Translations under genes and position numbers: made by a program
Shown: piece after piece, positions 1-10,779 of the stretch
Layout: every line of letters starts with the position of its first letter
Position numbering within the stretch: the stretch's first letter is position 1
Notes under the pieces: model-generated
Told to the model about the DNA's origin: nothing
Databases searched by the model: none
The model's input: the letters and a program-made list of their open reading frames with translations, nothing else
Source: Solen grandis
Taxonomy: Eukaryota; Mollusca; Bivalvia; Adapedonta; Solenidae
DNA: 64,000 nt
NCBI GenBank assembly: GCA_021229015.1
Contig: CM037781.1
Location: forward strand, 40,477,417-40,541,416
Reading direction: 5' to 3'

Positions 1-590
1 TGTGTTTTTCGGCGTAGCTGTATAATTTCGATTTCAACTCGCATCTTAAACCAATCAAATGTACGCTAACAGCGGTAAATAATTCTAAGCTGAATAAAAG
101 GACTCCTGTTATTGGTTAACGCATCGTTATGGACTATAAAATTGCTGTAAATAAGGGGTGCAGCTTGTATATATCATTCAGCTTGGTGTTATTACCTTTC
201 TTTTTGATGTAAACATGAAAGTGATTTCAGTAAGTTAAATACAATCCTTTTCCATCAATTGAGGAATGCTACTTTGTGAAAATGATTTAAAACAACAAAA
301 AAGAATCCACCGTGTTATGACATGAAACCCCTTAATTACTATGTATATTGAATTCTTCCAGCCTGCCGCGATGCTCTCATTGAAAATTAATTCGCCAAAA
401 CCAAAACAACTAATAACGCTTTTATATCATAATTGTCATATGCAATAATGATATGAGCAAATATCAAACAAGCCTATTTACAGATATAATTTTTTGTATT
501 ACCGTCTATAAATAAGTATATTTCATAGAAAAAATACTGAACTATTTCTAGAGCGTACTAAATTTGTTGTGCGTCGGTCTTTCGCGCGTT
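1..590. other. AT-rich unique sequence, no gene seen
   Basis: No ORF, tandem repeat or recognised element is visible. CpG density rises towards the right edge (about 550-600), just before the heat-shock-element-like site, which could mark a distal promoter or enhancer, but no transcript can be supported. Confidence 0.5.
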
Positions 591-593
591 TTT

Positions 594-617
594 CCTGGGA
601 ATGTTCTAGAAGACTGG
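594..617. promoter_or_regulatory. Heat-shock-element-like site
   Basis: The sequence holds GAATGTTCTAGAAG, an uninterrupted inverted array of the GAAnnTTCnnGAA type that HSF trimers bind. Further TTC and GAA pentamer-like units lie on each side (TTCCTGG before, CTGGAA after). It sits in a locally CpG-richer patch. Three in-phase units are uncommon by chance, but no gene start is recognisable nearby, so function is inference. Confidence 0.35.
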
Positions 618-824
618 AAATCTCGTTTTTCTTTCATCCTACGCCGAATATCTTTTTTAAAGATATTTCTTGTTGACAGTTTGTTTTACAAAATTGAGAT
701 TACCATTTAATGAATTTGACCGGGAATGCTCATTTCAGTGCTACTCTTACATGTGTTCACATCGTGTATTACATGTCAGAATGACTTCAAAACGGAAATA
801 ACTTTCTGCACATAATTGGAACTT

Positions 825-825
<1 letters not shown>

Positions 826-855
<30 letters not shown>
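826..855. repeat. (GA)n microsatellite
   Basis: An almost pure GA dinucleotide run, broken once by AAAG, directly before the short inverted-repeat element. Confidence 0.9.
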
Positions 856-875
856 TGACCACATACATATATGTA

Positions 876-983
876 CAGTCACGAACATCAGACAAAACAT
901 GACACCTGCTAACAAAGGCCACCTGCTAACAAAGGCCAAAATTGTAATTTCCCTTGGGTGGCCTTTGTAAGCAGGTTCGACTG
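876..983. mobile_element. Short pogo/Tigger-like MITE (108 bp)
   Basis: The left end reads CAGTCACGAACATCAG and the right end, reverse-complemented, reads CAGTCGAACCTGCTTACAAA. TA dinucleotides flank both ends (874-875 and 984-985), the TA target duplication of Tc1/mariner-pogo elements. Inside, the 17-bp unit CACCTGCTAACAAAGGC is tandemly duplicated at the left and present once, inverted, at the right, so the left arm seems extended by duplication. It has no coding capacity. The CAGTC...TA termini resemble the larger elements at 9594, 25788 and 38276. Confidence 0.7.
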
Positions 984-985
984 TA

Positions 986-2537
986 TTGTTAAACAAACAG
1001 AGCAGTCCAAAATGAAAATCGTAAATAAAAAAGATATGGCATTGAATTAATCAATTTACAACAGTAAAATGATACTCTTTGAGTAAATCACAGTAACAAC
1101 GATGCAAATGTTGCTTAAGATTGTATGTAAATGAATTATTATTTACAGTTTATTCATTCTTTATTTCAACTTTTGATTCAATCGTAACGTGAAGCTGTTG
1201 GGACACTGGTTGAAGTTGAACATCGTATTTTCGTAAGCATTTATTTTGATTAATACAACTGAAATAATAAACAATTGAATTTACATCATCATACAAGTGT
1301 ATATACGAGAATTATTATCACTAACACTGCACCACGACATCGGCAATGGGTGGTTGGGGTAATATATCAGTAAAATATGAAAACTCGAGGTAGAAGTGAG
1401 CACTACATACATGGGTGTTGACAGTATGTTAACTTGCAATTTGTTTGTGCTAAATAACCACGTTTATGTTTTGTCTTCCACAATGCCAAATGTATTCTAG
1501 ATAAGAACTTACAAGCATAATGAACACTATTTTAGGGTGTTCTATGGGGGGATATTGTTTGATTATTAATTAGAAAACACAAATTCCATCACTTATATAT
1601 TTATAGATCTCCATGATTAAATAAGAATATTTTGTTAAAATATATATTTTCCTATGTAAAAAGAAACAGAATTTATCAAACTGTCAATCAATGATGAATA
1701 GGTTAAATTTGCTTGGGAAATTTATAAATCTGCAAAAATTAGCAATGTAGAAAGAGAAAGGTGGTCAGTTGTATGGCTTTTGTCTCAAATACCTTAATTG
1801 ATATTTAACCCAAAACAAAATAAAATCTTAATCATGACAACTTGTTCATAGAAAATATATATTTGGTGAATGAATTTTTCCCTAATGTTTTCTGTTTTGT
1901 TATTTCATGTTTTCTTTTTGTTGTTATTTTTTTCAGACTCTATGAATTAAATTGAACTTATAATACTCCTAATTATGTACGGTGTTGAGTGGGGTCACCT
2001 CGACCCTCACATACCTATTGATGAGGAAAAAAAATGGGGTGACCCTGATTATAGGGACCTGAATAGTTAGTAATTTTTATGGTTGTTAAATAATTGATAT
2101 TATTTTGAAATAAATACAATAAACTTTTATCAGTAATGATGGAGTTCTCTCACATTAAATTCAGGTTTGGGTCTGTTTGACATAAGTATATCGTGTTAAA
2201 CCTCTAATTTTACAAGGTAAATATAAAATTTAAAAAAAATGGGGGGAAATCTGTTTTATTTTTATTTTCCTACGTCACTTTTTAAGGTTTTTATTTTTAT
2301 TTTTACTCCCTCATCTATTTTTTTTTGAAAAAATCCCGTAAAACAAGTAATTAGAAAACACTGGCCTAAATGATCAGAGGTTATTCAGTCCTGATCCCTG
2401 ACTTGGAGCAGGTTCAGATTACAATTTATAGTTCTAAAATGATTTTCATTTTGCTGAGTGTTAACCTTGGCATTTGGAAGTCCTTCCAGCTTTCTCACCT
2501 TGGTTTATACTTTCCTGGATATTTGTAAGTTAGTTTT
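986..2537. other. Unique AT-rich stretch, nothing recognised
   Basis: No credible ORF, repeat array or element ends. It contains poly-T/poly-A tracts near 2230 and 2320. Confidence 0.5.
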
Positions 2538-3546
2538 TAGCTCACCTGAGCACATGTGCTCAGGATGAGCTATTAGGATCATTGAACATCCGTCATCCAT
2601 CCATCATCAACAAATAGTTATTTTACACTCTAGCATCTTCATTTCCAAAGCAATCATACTCAAACTTTATGACAATGTTAATATCCATAAAATCTCAGCC
2701 AAGTTTGGTTTTGGCTTATACCAGTCAATTAAGTCAGGAGTTATGCCCTTTTTAATACAAAAAATTGCCAAATTTCAGTTGGTTTACACTCTAGCATCTT
2801 CTTTTTTTTAAGCAATCATCTTCAAACTTCATGATAATGTTTATAGCCATAAAGTCTCAGATAAGTTTGATAATGGCTGATCAGGTCATGATTTATGCCC
2901 CCTTTTAATTTTAAAAAATCGCAAGATTTCACTTTGTTTGCACTCTTGCATTTAAATTTCTTAACCCTTTCTCTCATAGAGGACACCATGAAGAGACCTA
3001 TGCGAACAGCATAAAACCAGATCAACCTGCGAGTAACTCGCAGACTGATCAGGTTTTATGCTGTTCGCTGCTCCTCAGTGGTCTGGAAATGAGGATTTTA
3101 TAATTAAATTTGGTAAGGTTTAACTGTGGTTTTCTGCAGATCAGGCTTTATGTGGTACCTATTGAGTGCGTCAAAATGAGTCTATATGAGGGAAAGGGTT
3201 AAGCAATCATTTTCAAACCTCATGACTGTTGACGACCATACTCTCTTAGCCAAATTTAATTATGGTTGTTTTAGGACAATTCAGTCAGGAGTTATGGGTT
3301 TTGAAATTAAAAAAAAAACGAGTTTTACTTACTTTTCACTTAAGCATTTGCAATCATTTGCCATATACACAATGATAATGGCAACTATATCTCAGTTGAG
3401 TTCAATTATGGCTGATATTTGACTGATAGAGCTACATTTTTGGTCCTTGAAATATCAGAACATCACACCTATTTACACTCTTCATTTCTTAAGCAGTGAA
3501 GGCAGTGTTTTTGGTGAGTGACTTAGGGCCATCTTGGCCCTCGTAT
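2538..3546 (+). mobile_element. Hairpin-ended tandem-core element, copy 1 (pearl/Helentron-like)
   Basis: It opens with TTAGCTCACCTGAGCACATG, which folds back on TGTGCTCAGGATGAGCT, followed by a short CATCC-rich run. Several degenerate core units follow, recognisable by 'acactctagcatcttc' and 'aagcaatcat..tcaaac'. It ends near 'gggccatcttggcccTCG', a hairpin plus a short tail. No protein is encoded. A 242-bp family A MITE interrupts the third core unit (2961-3202), so this element is older than that insertion. The 67-aa and 78-aa ORFs here are chance. Confidence 0.65.
2961..3202 (+). mobile_element. TTAA MITE family A, copy 1 (242 bp)
   Basis: Both ends carry TTAACCCTTTCYCTCATA as an inverted repeat, with TTAA as target duplication. 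The centre is a near-perfect palindrome with arms GCGAACAGCATAAAACC / GGTTTTATGCTGTTCGC. TTAA duplication with a CCC-starting terminus is the signature of piggyBac-like elements (established); family membership is inference because no transposase is present. The insertion lies at the TTAA of a core repeat unit; neighbouring units at about 2808-2818 and 3488-3497 show the empty site as TTAAGCA. Confidence 0.9.
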
Positions 3547-3601
3547 ATTCCTTGCTTTAATTTACAGTGCAATTTTACTCCTTAACATTTTTTCTCACTT
3601 C

Positions 3602-3630
3602 CTCTCCCCCCCACCCCCCCTCGTCACTTT

Positions 3631-3672
<42 letters not shown>
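3602..3672. repeat. C-rich run then (CT)n microsatellite
   Basis: A CCCCCACCCCCC tract is followed by a long uninterrupted TC repeat. Confidence 0.9.
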
Positions 3673-4512
3673 CATCTGTCTCTCCACCCACCTCTTATTT
3701 TATTTCACTAAATTTTGCACCATTTCCTTTCCAATAAAACAAAAATAGAGCGTATGAGGAAAATTGAGACTCGTCTTTGAAGCCGACTTTGAAGATGGAG
3801 ATCAGAAATCCAACAGATGAGCCTTGGATAATAACTGGAGATTTTTGTAATAAAATGAAGTCAGAACTTCGATCCTTCAGTTTACAGTTTCCTCACAGAA
3901 TCTTTTAATATGATTTTAATTAACACCACACTTTTTTTCAGGTAACCAAGGTTCGCCAAGAAGAGATTGTTACCATATGTATGAACCGTGATTATATTTA
4001 AAGCCAAATGTATCCCAGCTTTTTCTTATCAGAAGATAACGATTATCCACACAGGTCTAATAGGATCATTTTTCATTTCACTGGAGTTTTTAATGGAATC
4101 TGCAGTCTCTTCCACCAAGCCTTGGTTGATTTGAATGAGAAGTCCATACTTAAGTATTCAGAGGTTAGATTTTTCTTATTCAGAGGTTAGATTTTTCTGT
4201 AAACTTCCATTTTTCTAAGGTCATATCTAGGGTATATTTTTCTATAGTCTATATTTTTGGATAGTCAGGGGCCTTAAGATCAGTGATGGGGTGGGGTAGG
4301 GGTCGTTATCTTGAATTAATTCATTTGGTAAAAAACAAACATTTTAGGAAAACTGTAAGAATTAAAAGAAATGTTTGGAGGGAAAGATGCCTATCAAAGA
4401 CCCCTGATAAAGAAGGAAGAAAAGCTGTGTAATATGATAACCAGTTCGACATTGTGAAGTGGGAGGGTTAGTGAAGTACTCATGTCCGGGAACCAGTCCC
4501 GTTCCATTGCTT
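3673..4512. other. Unique sequence, nothing recognised
   Basis: A 60-codon ORF at 4008-4190 has no recognisable features and is treated as chance. A short direct duplication ('tcttattcagaggttagatttt') occurs near 4150-4190. Confidence 0.45.
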
Positions 4513-4730
4513 TTAACCCTTTCCCTCAATAGGTATCATATAAAGCCTGATCTGCAGAAAACCACTGTTAAACCTTACCAAATTTAATTACAAAACCCTC
4601 ATTTCCAGACCACTGAGGAGCAGCGAACAGCATAAAACCTGATCAGCCTGCGAGTTACTTGCAGGCTGATCTGGTTTTATGCTGTTGGCATAGGTCTTTT
4701 CATGGTGTCCTCTATGAGGGAAAGGGTTAA
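4513..4730 (-). mobile_element. TTAA MITE family A, copy 2 (218 bp, internal deletion)
   Basis: Inverted relative to copy 1. TTAACCCTTTCCCTCA at the left and TGAGGGAAAGGGTTAA at the right are intact. Compared with the 242-bp copies it lacks about 24 bp just inside the left terminus (the block normally containing 'gactcattttgacacac'). The palindromic core is retained with a few substitutions. Confidence 0.9.
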
Positions 4731-4864
4731 TGGTGTCTGTGACAGATTTCCCTGGTATTGTTGTGACATGGGTATACACTGATTGTGTTGGAGATCTGGG
4801 TATAGATGACCACTTGCATGATCATCTTCCACAATGCATTTTCATTTAAGGTTACTATATTTCT

Positions 4865-5120
4865 TTTTCTGTGACTCTCTCTTCCTCTCCTCTTTATTCC
4901 TCTCTTCTTTCTCTCTACCACCTCTTTTTTTTCTCTCTCCTTTTCTTCCCTTTCTTTCTCTCTCCCTTGTTCTCTCTCTCTCTCTTTCTCTCTCTCTGTT
5001 ACCTCTCTTTCTCGTTCCCTCTTTCTCACCCTTTCTCTCCCTCTTCTAGCCTCTCCCTCTTTTTCTCTCCATCTGCATATATATGAGTATGTATGTATAT
5101 ATATGTGTGTGTGTGTGTAT
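4865..5120. repeat. Polypyrimidine (CT-rich) tract and TA/TG repeat
   Basis: About 210 bp of almost pure C/T on the plus strand, then ATATATGAGTATG and (TG)n. The overlapping ORFs (S/L/F-rich on plus, R/E/K-rich on minus) come from this bias and are not genes. Confidence 0.9.
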
Positions 5121-5590
5121 AAGGAATACATTTTTCTGAGATCATTATCAGGATCAAAGGATGTATTTCATTATATGATTGAGTCTATCTAAATCCCTCA
5201 GCTGGTATAAAATTTGTATGCACTCATCAATCAAGATTGGGATAAGGAGAAGCTGTGTCCCATTTTCCGCCCGTTTCTTTGTAAACCCCCCACCCGCCTT
5301 ATCCTAAATTATGGTAACTTTTTTAACCCTTTACAGATATGGTTCATTTCTACACTGTCCTTCTTTGCAGTACCTTTGTTGTGACTTTCAGAACATTGAA
5401 TTTGACCTTTATATGACCTTGAACTTTATCTTAATTGAAAAAGAAATCAATTAAGCATACACGTGAGTTAAAGCAGATAAGAAATGGGATGTATGAATTA
5501 TACAGAATACTATTCATTTAGTCTGTGACATTGGAAAGTTGATGTTATACTTTGTCAAGCATGGCCATGAATATGTTGTTGTTTTTTTTA

Positions 5591-6992
5591 TTAGCTCACA
5601 TGAGCACAACGTGCTCAAGGTGAGCTTTTCTGATCGCCTTTTGTCCGGCGTCCGGCGTCCGTGCGTCCGTCCGTGCGTGCGTCCGTGCGTGCGTCCGGCG
5701 TCAACAATTGCTTCAAACAACATCTCCTCCTAAACGGCTTGGCCAATTTGAAAAATATTTTGCAGGAATGTTCCTTGGATGAAGCTCTACTAAAGTTTTA
5801 TAAATGGTTCTGGTCCATCGCATAATTAGGTCACAGGAGCTAAAAATAGATTTTAAAAATGAAAATTTAAAAAATCTTCTTCTCTGAAACCACAAGGCCT
5901 AGCCTTTTGATTTTTGGTATGTAGCATGATCTTATGACTGTCTACCAGGATTGTACAAATTATGACCCTGGGGTCAAAATTGGCCCCGCCCCAGGGGTCA
6001 CTTAATTTCACATAGGCTAATATAGGAAAAACTTGAAAAAATCTTCTTCTCCGAAACCACAAGGCCTAGCCTTTTGATTTTTGGTATGTAGCATCATCTT
6101 ATGGGCCACTACCAAGATTGTACAAATCATAGCCCTATGGTGATAAATGACCCCGCACCAGGGGTCACTTGTTTTACATAGAGTTATATAGGAAATTCTT
6201 AAAAAATCTTCTTCTATGAATCCATAAGGCCTAGAGCTTAGATATTTGGTATGTAGCATCATCTTATGGGCCACTACCAAGATTGTACAAATCATAGCCC
6301 TATGGTGATAAATGACCCCGCACGAGGGGTCACTTGTTTTACATAGAGTTATATAGGAAAATCTTAAAAAATCTTCTTCCATGAATGCATAAGGCCTAGA
6401 GCTTAGATATTTGGTATGAAGCATCATCTTATGGGCCACTACCAAGATTGTACAAATCATAGCCCTATGGTGATAAATGACCCCCCACCAGGGGTCACTT
6501 GTTTTACACAGAGTTATATAGGAAAATCTTAAAAAATCTTCTATGAATCCATAAGGCCTAGAGCTTAGATATTTAGTATGTAGCATCATCTTATGGGCCA
6601 CTACCAAGATTGTACAAATCATAGCCCTATGGTGATAAATGACCCCACACCAGGGGTCACTTGTTTTACATAGAGTTAAATAGGAAAATCTTAAAAAATC
6701 TTCTTCTATGAATCAATAAGGCCTAGAGCTAAGATTTTTGGTATGTAGTAGCATCTAATGGTTCATTACAAAGATTTTCAAAGTCTTGGCCCTACGGTGA
6801 TAAATGACCCTGCACCCAAGTCTTCTCTGAAACCATATGGCCCATTGCTTAGATATTTGGTGTGTAGTATTGTCAGGGGTAAAATGTTTTAGATTAAGTT
6901 ATATCAGAATCCTTGTCTGTTTAAAAACCTTGACATCAGTTGAAGCAATGGTACTCAGGTGAGCGATTCAGGGCCATCATGGCCCTCTTGTT
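5591..6992 (+). mobile_element. Hairpin-ended tandem-core element, copy 2
   Basis: The 5' end TTAGCTCACATGAGCACAAC folds with GTGCTCAAGGTGAGCT. It is followed by a GTCCG/GTGCGT run (5640-5700) and a tandem core of ~165-bp units, each carrying 'aaatcttcttctnngaaaccacaaggcctag' and 'ggggtcactt' landmarks. The 3' end is GGGCCATCATGGCCC (hairpin) plus TCTTGTT. Unit starts measured at 'gggccactacc' are 6103, 6268, 6433 and 6595, giving spacings of 165, 165 and 162. All are multiples of three, which is why a spurious 201-aa minus-strand ORF spans the array. The architecture matches bivalve 'pearl' elements (inference). Confidence 0.75.
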
Positions 6993-7156
6993 TTGAATGT
7001 TCTTGTTTTTTCTGTGGTAAAATTTCATACCTGTAATATCTTGACAGAATAGGTAAAATCTGATACTACACTGTATAGAATTATATGAAAATTTTGGCTA
7101 GTCTTTAGGCTGGAAATAAATCTGAAATTGCTCATTTCATTGTTTCTTTTTTGGAG

Positions 7157-7262
7157 GTGGGGGAGCCCTGGCAAGATCCTGGCCGGGTAGACCTGCAGAT
7201 TTTCCATTGCTTTTTGTTCCTGATCATGATGGAGATGAAGAAACTGATACACACCAGTTCAG
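7157..7262 (+). CDS. Weak candidate internal exon, unknown product
   Basis: I do not recognise a protein. A good acceptor (pyrimidine-rich 'tttcattgtttcttttttggAG') precedes a reading frame translating as GGALARSWPGRPADF, then PLLFVPDHDGDEETDTHQF, open until a possible donor CAG/gttacc. The peptide looks protein-like (mixed hydrophobic, proline and acidic residues) but is only about 35 residues, and the donor is non-optimal at +3. The minus-strand ORF over the same bases (7025-7252) looks like a shadow. The next splice-flanked candidate (7904) does not join it in frame. It could be chance. Confidence 0.2.
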
Positions 7263-7903
7263 GTTACCATGCTAACAAGGGTGGGGCCCATTGTTAGGCT
7301 AGGGAGGCAGACGTCTGCATTAGAGTAGAGCAGTTTTTTGACACACAGAGGGAGGGATATTCAGATTTAAATTAGCGGCTAAATTGATTTGCCATTCAGT
7401 ATGAAATGAGAGGCTTGGAGGGAGAGAAGAGAAAGGTCAAATGATTAGCATTGCACGGCTGGAGCAACAAGTGTCACACAGAGAAATACGAGATGTGTCA
7501 CGGATGGACGTGGTACAATTCTGACACAAGGGTTGATTCAGAAGCATGAGGTGGGGGGCAACATTGGGAATTTAAATATTGTAATTTAAAAATTAGTTTC
7601 CATATTTTATGAATTATTTGCAACAGTTTGATTTTGTGGTTACCAAAATCATACAGTTGAACATGCTGCATGGATACTCTGTGAAAATGGTGCCTTTTTT
7701 TTTATTTCTTCCACATTGATGGCATAGTTGGCTGTACTGTTGCATATCACGGCTGGAGTGATGATAAAGTTGGTGTAACCATGAACGATATGATTTAATA
7801 TTCTGAATTCCAGGCCTGCTTAACCATCTCTCTCTCTGTACATCGGGGGAAAAATGTCTGTATTTGACATACAGCTTGTTCAGTTTTTCACTTGTATCCT
7901 CAG

Positions 7904-7924
7904 TTGAAGCCAAATCACCACAAG
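7904..7924 (+). CDS. Candidate 21-nt microexon
   Basis: A strong acceptor context (TTTTTCACTTGTATCCTCAG) and a consensus donor (CAAG/gtaaga) bracket just 21 bases. Frames read LKPNHHK or xEAKSPQx; the third frame contains a stop. Lengths divisible by three are typical of in-frame microexons. No flanking constitutive exon can be demonstrated, so this may be a coincidental pair of splice-like sites. Confidence 0.25.
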
Positions 7925-8499
7925 GTAAGAGTTTATCTGCAGTTTGCATAAACTTAAGCTGTATGTGTTTATATATATATTTTTTTGTTAGCCATGCTTC
8001 AATGGTGGATCATTTTTGCTGACATCAGCAAATATTCTATTGATGTACACTATTGTTGGTATTCTAACGTTGGTTGCGACACCTTTTTCATGCTTCATGC
8101 TATTAAATATGAAAGGAAACATTTATTGATATTTAATTTAAACATTTTTAGTTATTTATGTTGGTGATTTGGAGTTAATTGTCGCTAAGACAATATTTTA
8201 GTTATAGAATGACATTCAGAAAGTTACTGGTGGATGACAACCCTTGGTGATTATTTGAATTTGAAATATATCTGATATTATTGTTTTGCATGTATTATAT
8301 TTATACTTGATATCTATTACATGATATGCTATAAATTAGAAGAGACAAAAAACAGTTCATAAAATAATTTTCAGATGTTTCAAGCCTGAATGATATTTCA
8401 GATTCTCATCATTTAAATGAAGAAGCATGCCTTGAAATAAAAAGAGAGGAGAGATATCTTAAAAATGCCCAACTTGCATTGTGTGAGAATGAATGAAGA

Positions 8500-8591
8500 C
8501 CTTTTCTTAAAAAAGACTTCAGCTTCTTGAAAAAAAACGTCAGTTTTTCTTGAAAAAGATTTCAGTTCCTCTTGAAAAAGACTTCAGTACT
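8500..8591. repeat. Degenerate tandem repeat, ~25-30 bp unit
   Basis: Four units related to CTTGAAAAAGACTTCAGTT with variable A-run length. Confidence 0.75.
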
Positions 8592-8734
8592 AATCGAAGC
8601 TCAAACTCAAATGTCGTGAAAGAGCATTGCAATAACATATTGGATTGATACTGTACAGTATTCTGTATAATGCACTGAATTAATCAAGGAGTATGCCATG
8701 ATTATAAATATCTAATTAATGTTGCTTTTTAACC

Positions 8735-8757
8735 AAAAAAAAAAAAAAAAAAAAAAA
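8735..8757. repeat. Poly-A tract (23 A)
   Basis: Pure A run. It could be the tail of a retroposon in plus orientation, but no retroposon body is recognisable upstream. Confidence 0.8.
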
Positions 8758-9194
8758 GCTCAGTTTGTGACAAGTTACATTCTAGACATGATGTTATGTA
8801 TCTGTGTGAACACATTGACACACTGTGACTGGTTCCAGAAAAACACCAGTCTTCAGGGAATTGTTAGCAATTACTGAAGTGTTGACTCAGAGATATTTGA
8901 GAAGCTCAGTCCATTCATGGTGTGATTGTCCCAGAAAAAATGCCCCCATGTTTTCAGCGGGGTTTCATGTGATGGTTCACAATTATCTAGTTAGCAAAGT
9001 GTATGCCATTTTACCATATATTCCATATACGCCATGATCAGACAGAAAATTTGCACTGGATATAAATTATAGTGTTAGCAAGATTGTTTGTACAGGCTAT
9101 ATAGTGTTAATATCTCACAATTTATTACACACATCTCTTAACTTAAAACTTGTTTATTTTATATCGATTTGGAAACAAGTTCTAACCTCTTACA

Positions 9195-9345
9195 CTGATC
9201 CCTCTCGACAGTTCCTGGGTTGGACCAGTACTTTGGGCCATTGAAGGTCATGAAAAATCTTAGGGACCAACAGGGTTTGAACCCATAACCTTTGGATCCG
9301 CAGTTCAGAACATTACCACTAGATCACTGTTTCTATCTAAGGTGT
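9195..9345 (-). mobile_element. tRNA-derived SINE fragment
   Basis: On the minus strand the sequence gives an A-box-like TCTAGTGGTAATG followed about 35 bp later by the B-box-like GGGTTCAAACCC, the spacing and motifs of a Pol III internal promoter. The body then runs through 'tggtccctaagatttttcatgacc'. No anticodon arm closes as a functional tRNA, so I call it a SINE head, not a tRNA gene. Confidence 0.65.
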
Positions 9346-9394
9346 TAATGGCTTTCTGTTGGTTGGTGTATATGAAAGGGGCATGGTGGAGCTA

Positions 9395-9590
9395 ATTTTT
9401 GGACGGGTCTTTCAACAAAAAAAAATTGTTTTTTAATTTGATGATGTCCGGTTGGGCGTCTGCTCAAGTTGACCTTTGTTATACAGAAACTAGACCTCAT
9501 GGAGAAGAATTGCAGTGCACAAGAACCACGATATTGGGACTTTTATATTGCAATGTATTGTGATTATTTTGAATATTCTAAAATAACAGT
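9395..9590. mobile_element. Fragment of a tandem-core element family
   Basis: Contains 'tgtccggttgggcgtct' and 'catggagaagaattgcagtgcacaagaaccacgata'-type sequence, closely similar to the core at 38770-38960 ('gaggaagtgcagtgcacaa'). It stops where the Tigger-like element begins, suggesting it was the target of that insertion. Confidence 0.5.
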
Positions 9591-9593
9591 ATA

Positions 9594-10590
9594 CAGTCAA
9601 CATCGTACATGCGACCACCTGTATTAAACGACTTTTTTATTAAACGACCGTTATAAATCCCGCCCGAACGTTTTTACTATATCAATTTAACCCATTTAGC
9701 GACCTTTTTATTATGCGACCAGCGACCACATAAACCAAGTCCCAGCACGTAAGATTATGCACAAAATCAACTTTATTGAGCGACCGTGTTTGATTCCGTT
9801 GCTAATTATCGTGTACGCTGGGGCATGTGTACATATTCATCTTTAACACATCCGAACAAACAAACAATTATCCCGATCATAAGTGCTCACCTGAAACCAA
9901 TTTGTTTTGACCACGCATGACTGCACCATGTGCAACTAAATTCTAAATATAGTTCCTGGTTCCCGTTTCAAAAGTTACTATGCATAACATAGGTGAAACC
10001 ATCCCTCCAAATGCCGAATGCTTCGGATTTTGGTAAAAGAAAATTTGGGAATGAGGTAAATTAATACTTCCGGATGCAATGCGTAACATCAATAATTCGT
10101 AACTATAAGTATATACTTTGCGTTTTATGATACTCGACGAGGGCGCACGGTTGAAATAAATTTATCGGGGGTTTCTGGATTTATGTTAGACAGAGACATA
10201 AAGAAGCTCATTGCTAAATAATATTTTTCTTGAAATTGTCCGAATCAATACATGAATTCGATGTCAAATGTTGTGTTTTTCCACCGAATACCAAATGCAA
10301 ACCTCAGCCAATGATCCAAGGTATTATTCCAACATAACAGCTAAAAAATCGTAAGATATGACAAAAATAAACATGATGATGTTTATTGGTATAAAATAAC
10401 AAAACATTGTGTAGTTTACATCGTATTTATGTTGTAATATAATCTAACGTTATGATACAATTTAGCTTACAGTTTGTATATTTATGACTTGTTTGCCTGG
10501 ATTTCCAAACAAAATCTATTAAGAGACCATTTCATTAAGCGACCACTTTTTGGCAGTCCCTTGAGCGGTCTCTTAATACAATGTCGACTG
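9594..10590. mobile_element. pogo/Tigger-like non-autonomous DNA transposon (997 bp)
   Basis: The left end reads CAGTCAACATCGTACATGCG and the right end, reverse-complemented, reads CAGTCGACATTGTATTAAGA; both sides are flanked by TA. Sub-terminal sequence repeats GCGACC/GAGACC-type motifs ('ttaaacgacc', 'ttaagcgaccac', 'gagcggtctcttaa') in both orientations, as expected of a transposase-binding region. No transposase ORF survives. TA duplication with CAG-starting ends places it in the Tc1/mariner-pogo group; this assignment is inference from the ends alone. Confidence 0.8.
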
Positions 10591-10779
10591 TATTATGATA
10601 TATCATCCACCAACCGTAGTGTTAATAGGTTAACAATTTAATGCTGGATGGATTAAAATTGTGATATCATATAGTCAGCAAACATACTGCAATAACTGGT
10701 CTACCCCAATACAATTTGCTAACCCTGTGAGAGAGTGTAGTTTGGGGAGCATAATCTGTTCCCAATGGCTTCTTGTTTT

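Noticed and set aside
4727..5131. R/E/K-rich 134-codon minus ORF and S/L/F-rich plus ORFs
   Set aside because: Pure consequence of a polypyrimidine tract.
6017..6622. Minus-strand ORF of 201 codons, the longest in the window
   Set aside because: It lies across the ~165-bp tandem core whose unit lengths (165, 165, 162) are multiples of three; the peptide is an internal repeat with no domain.
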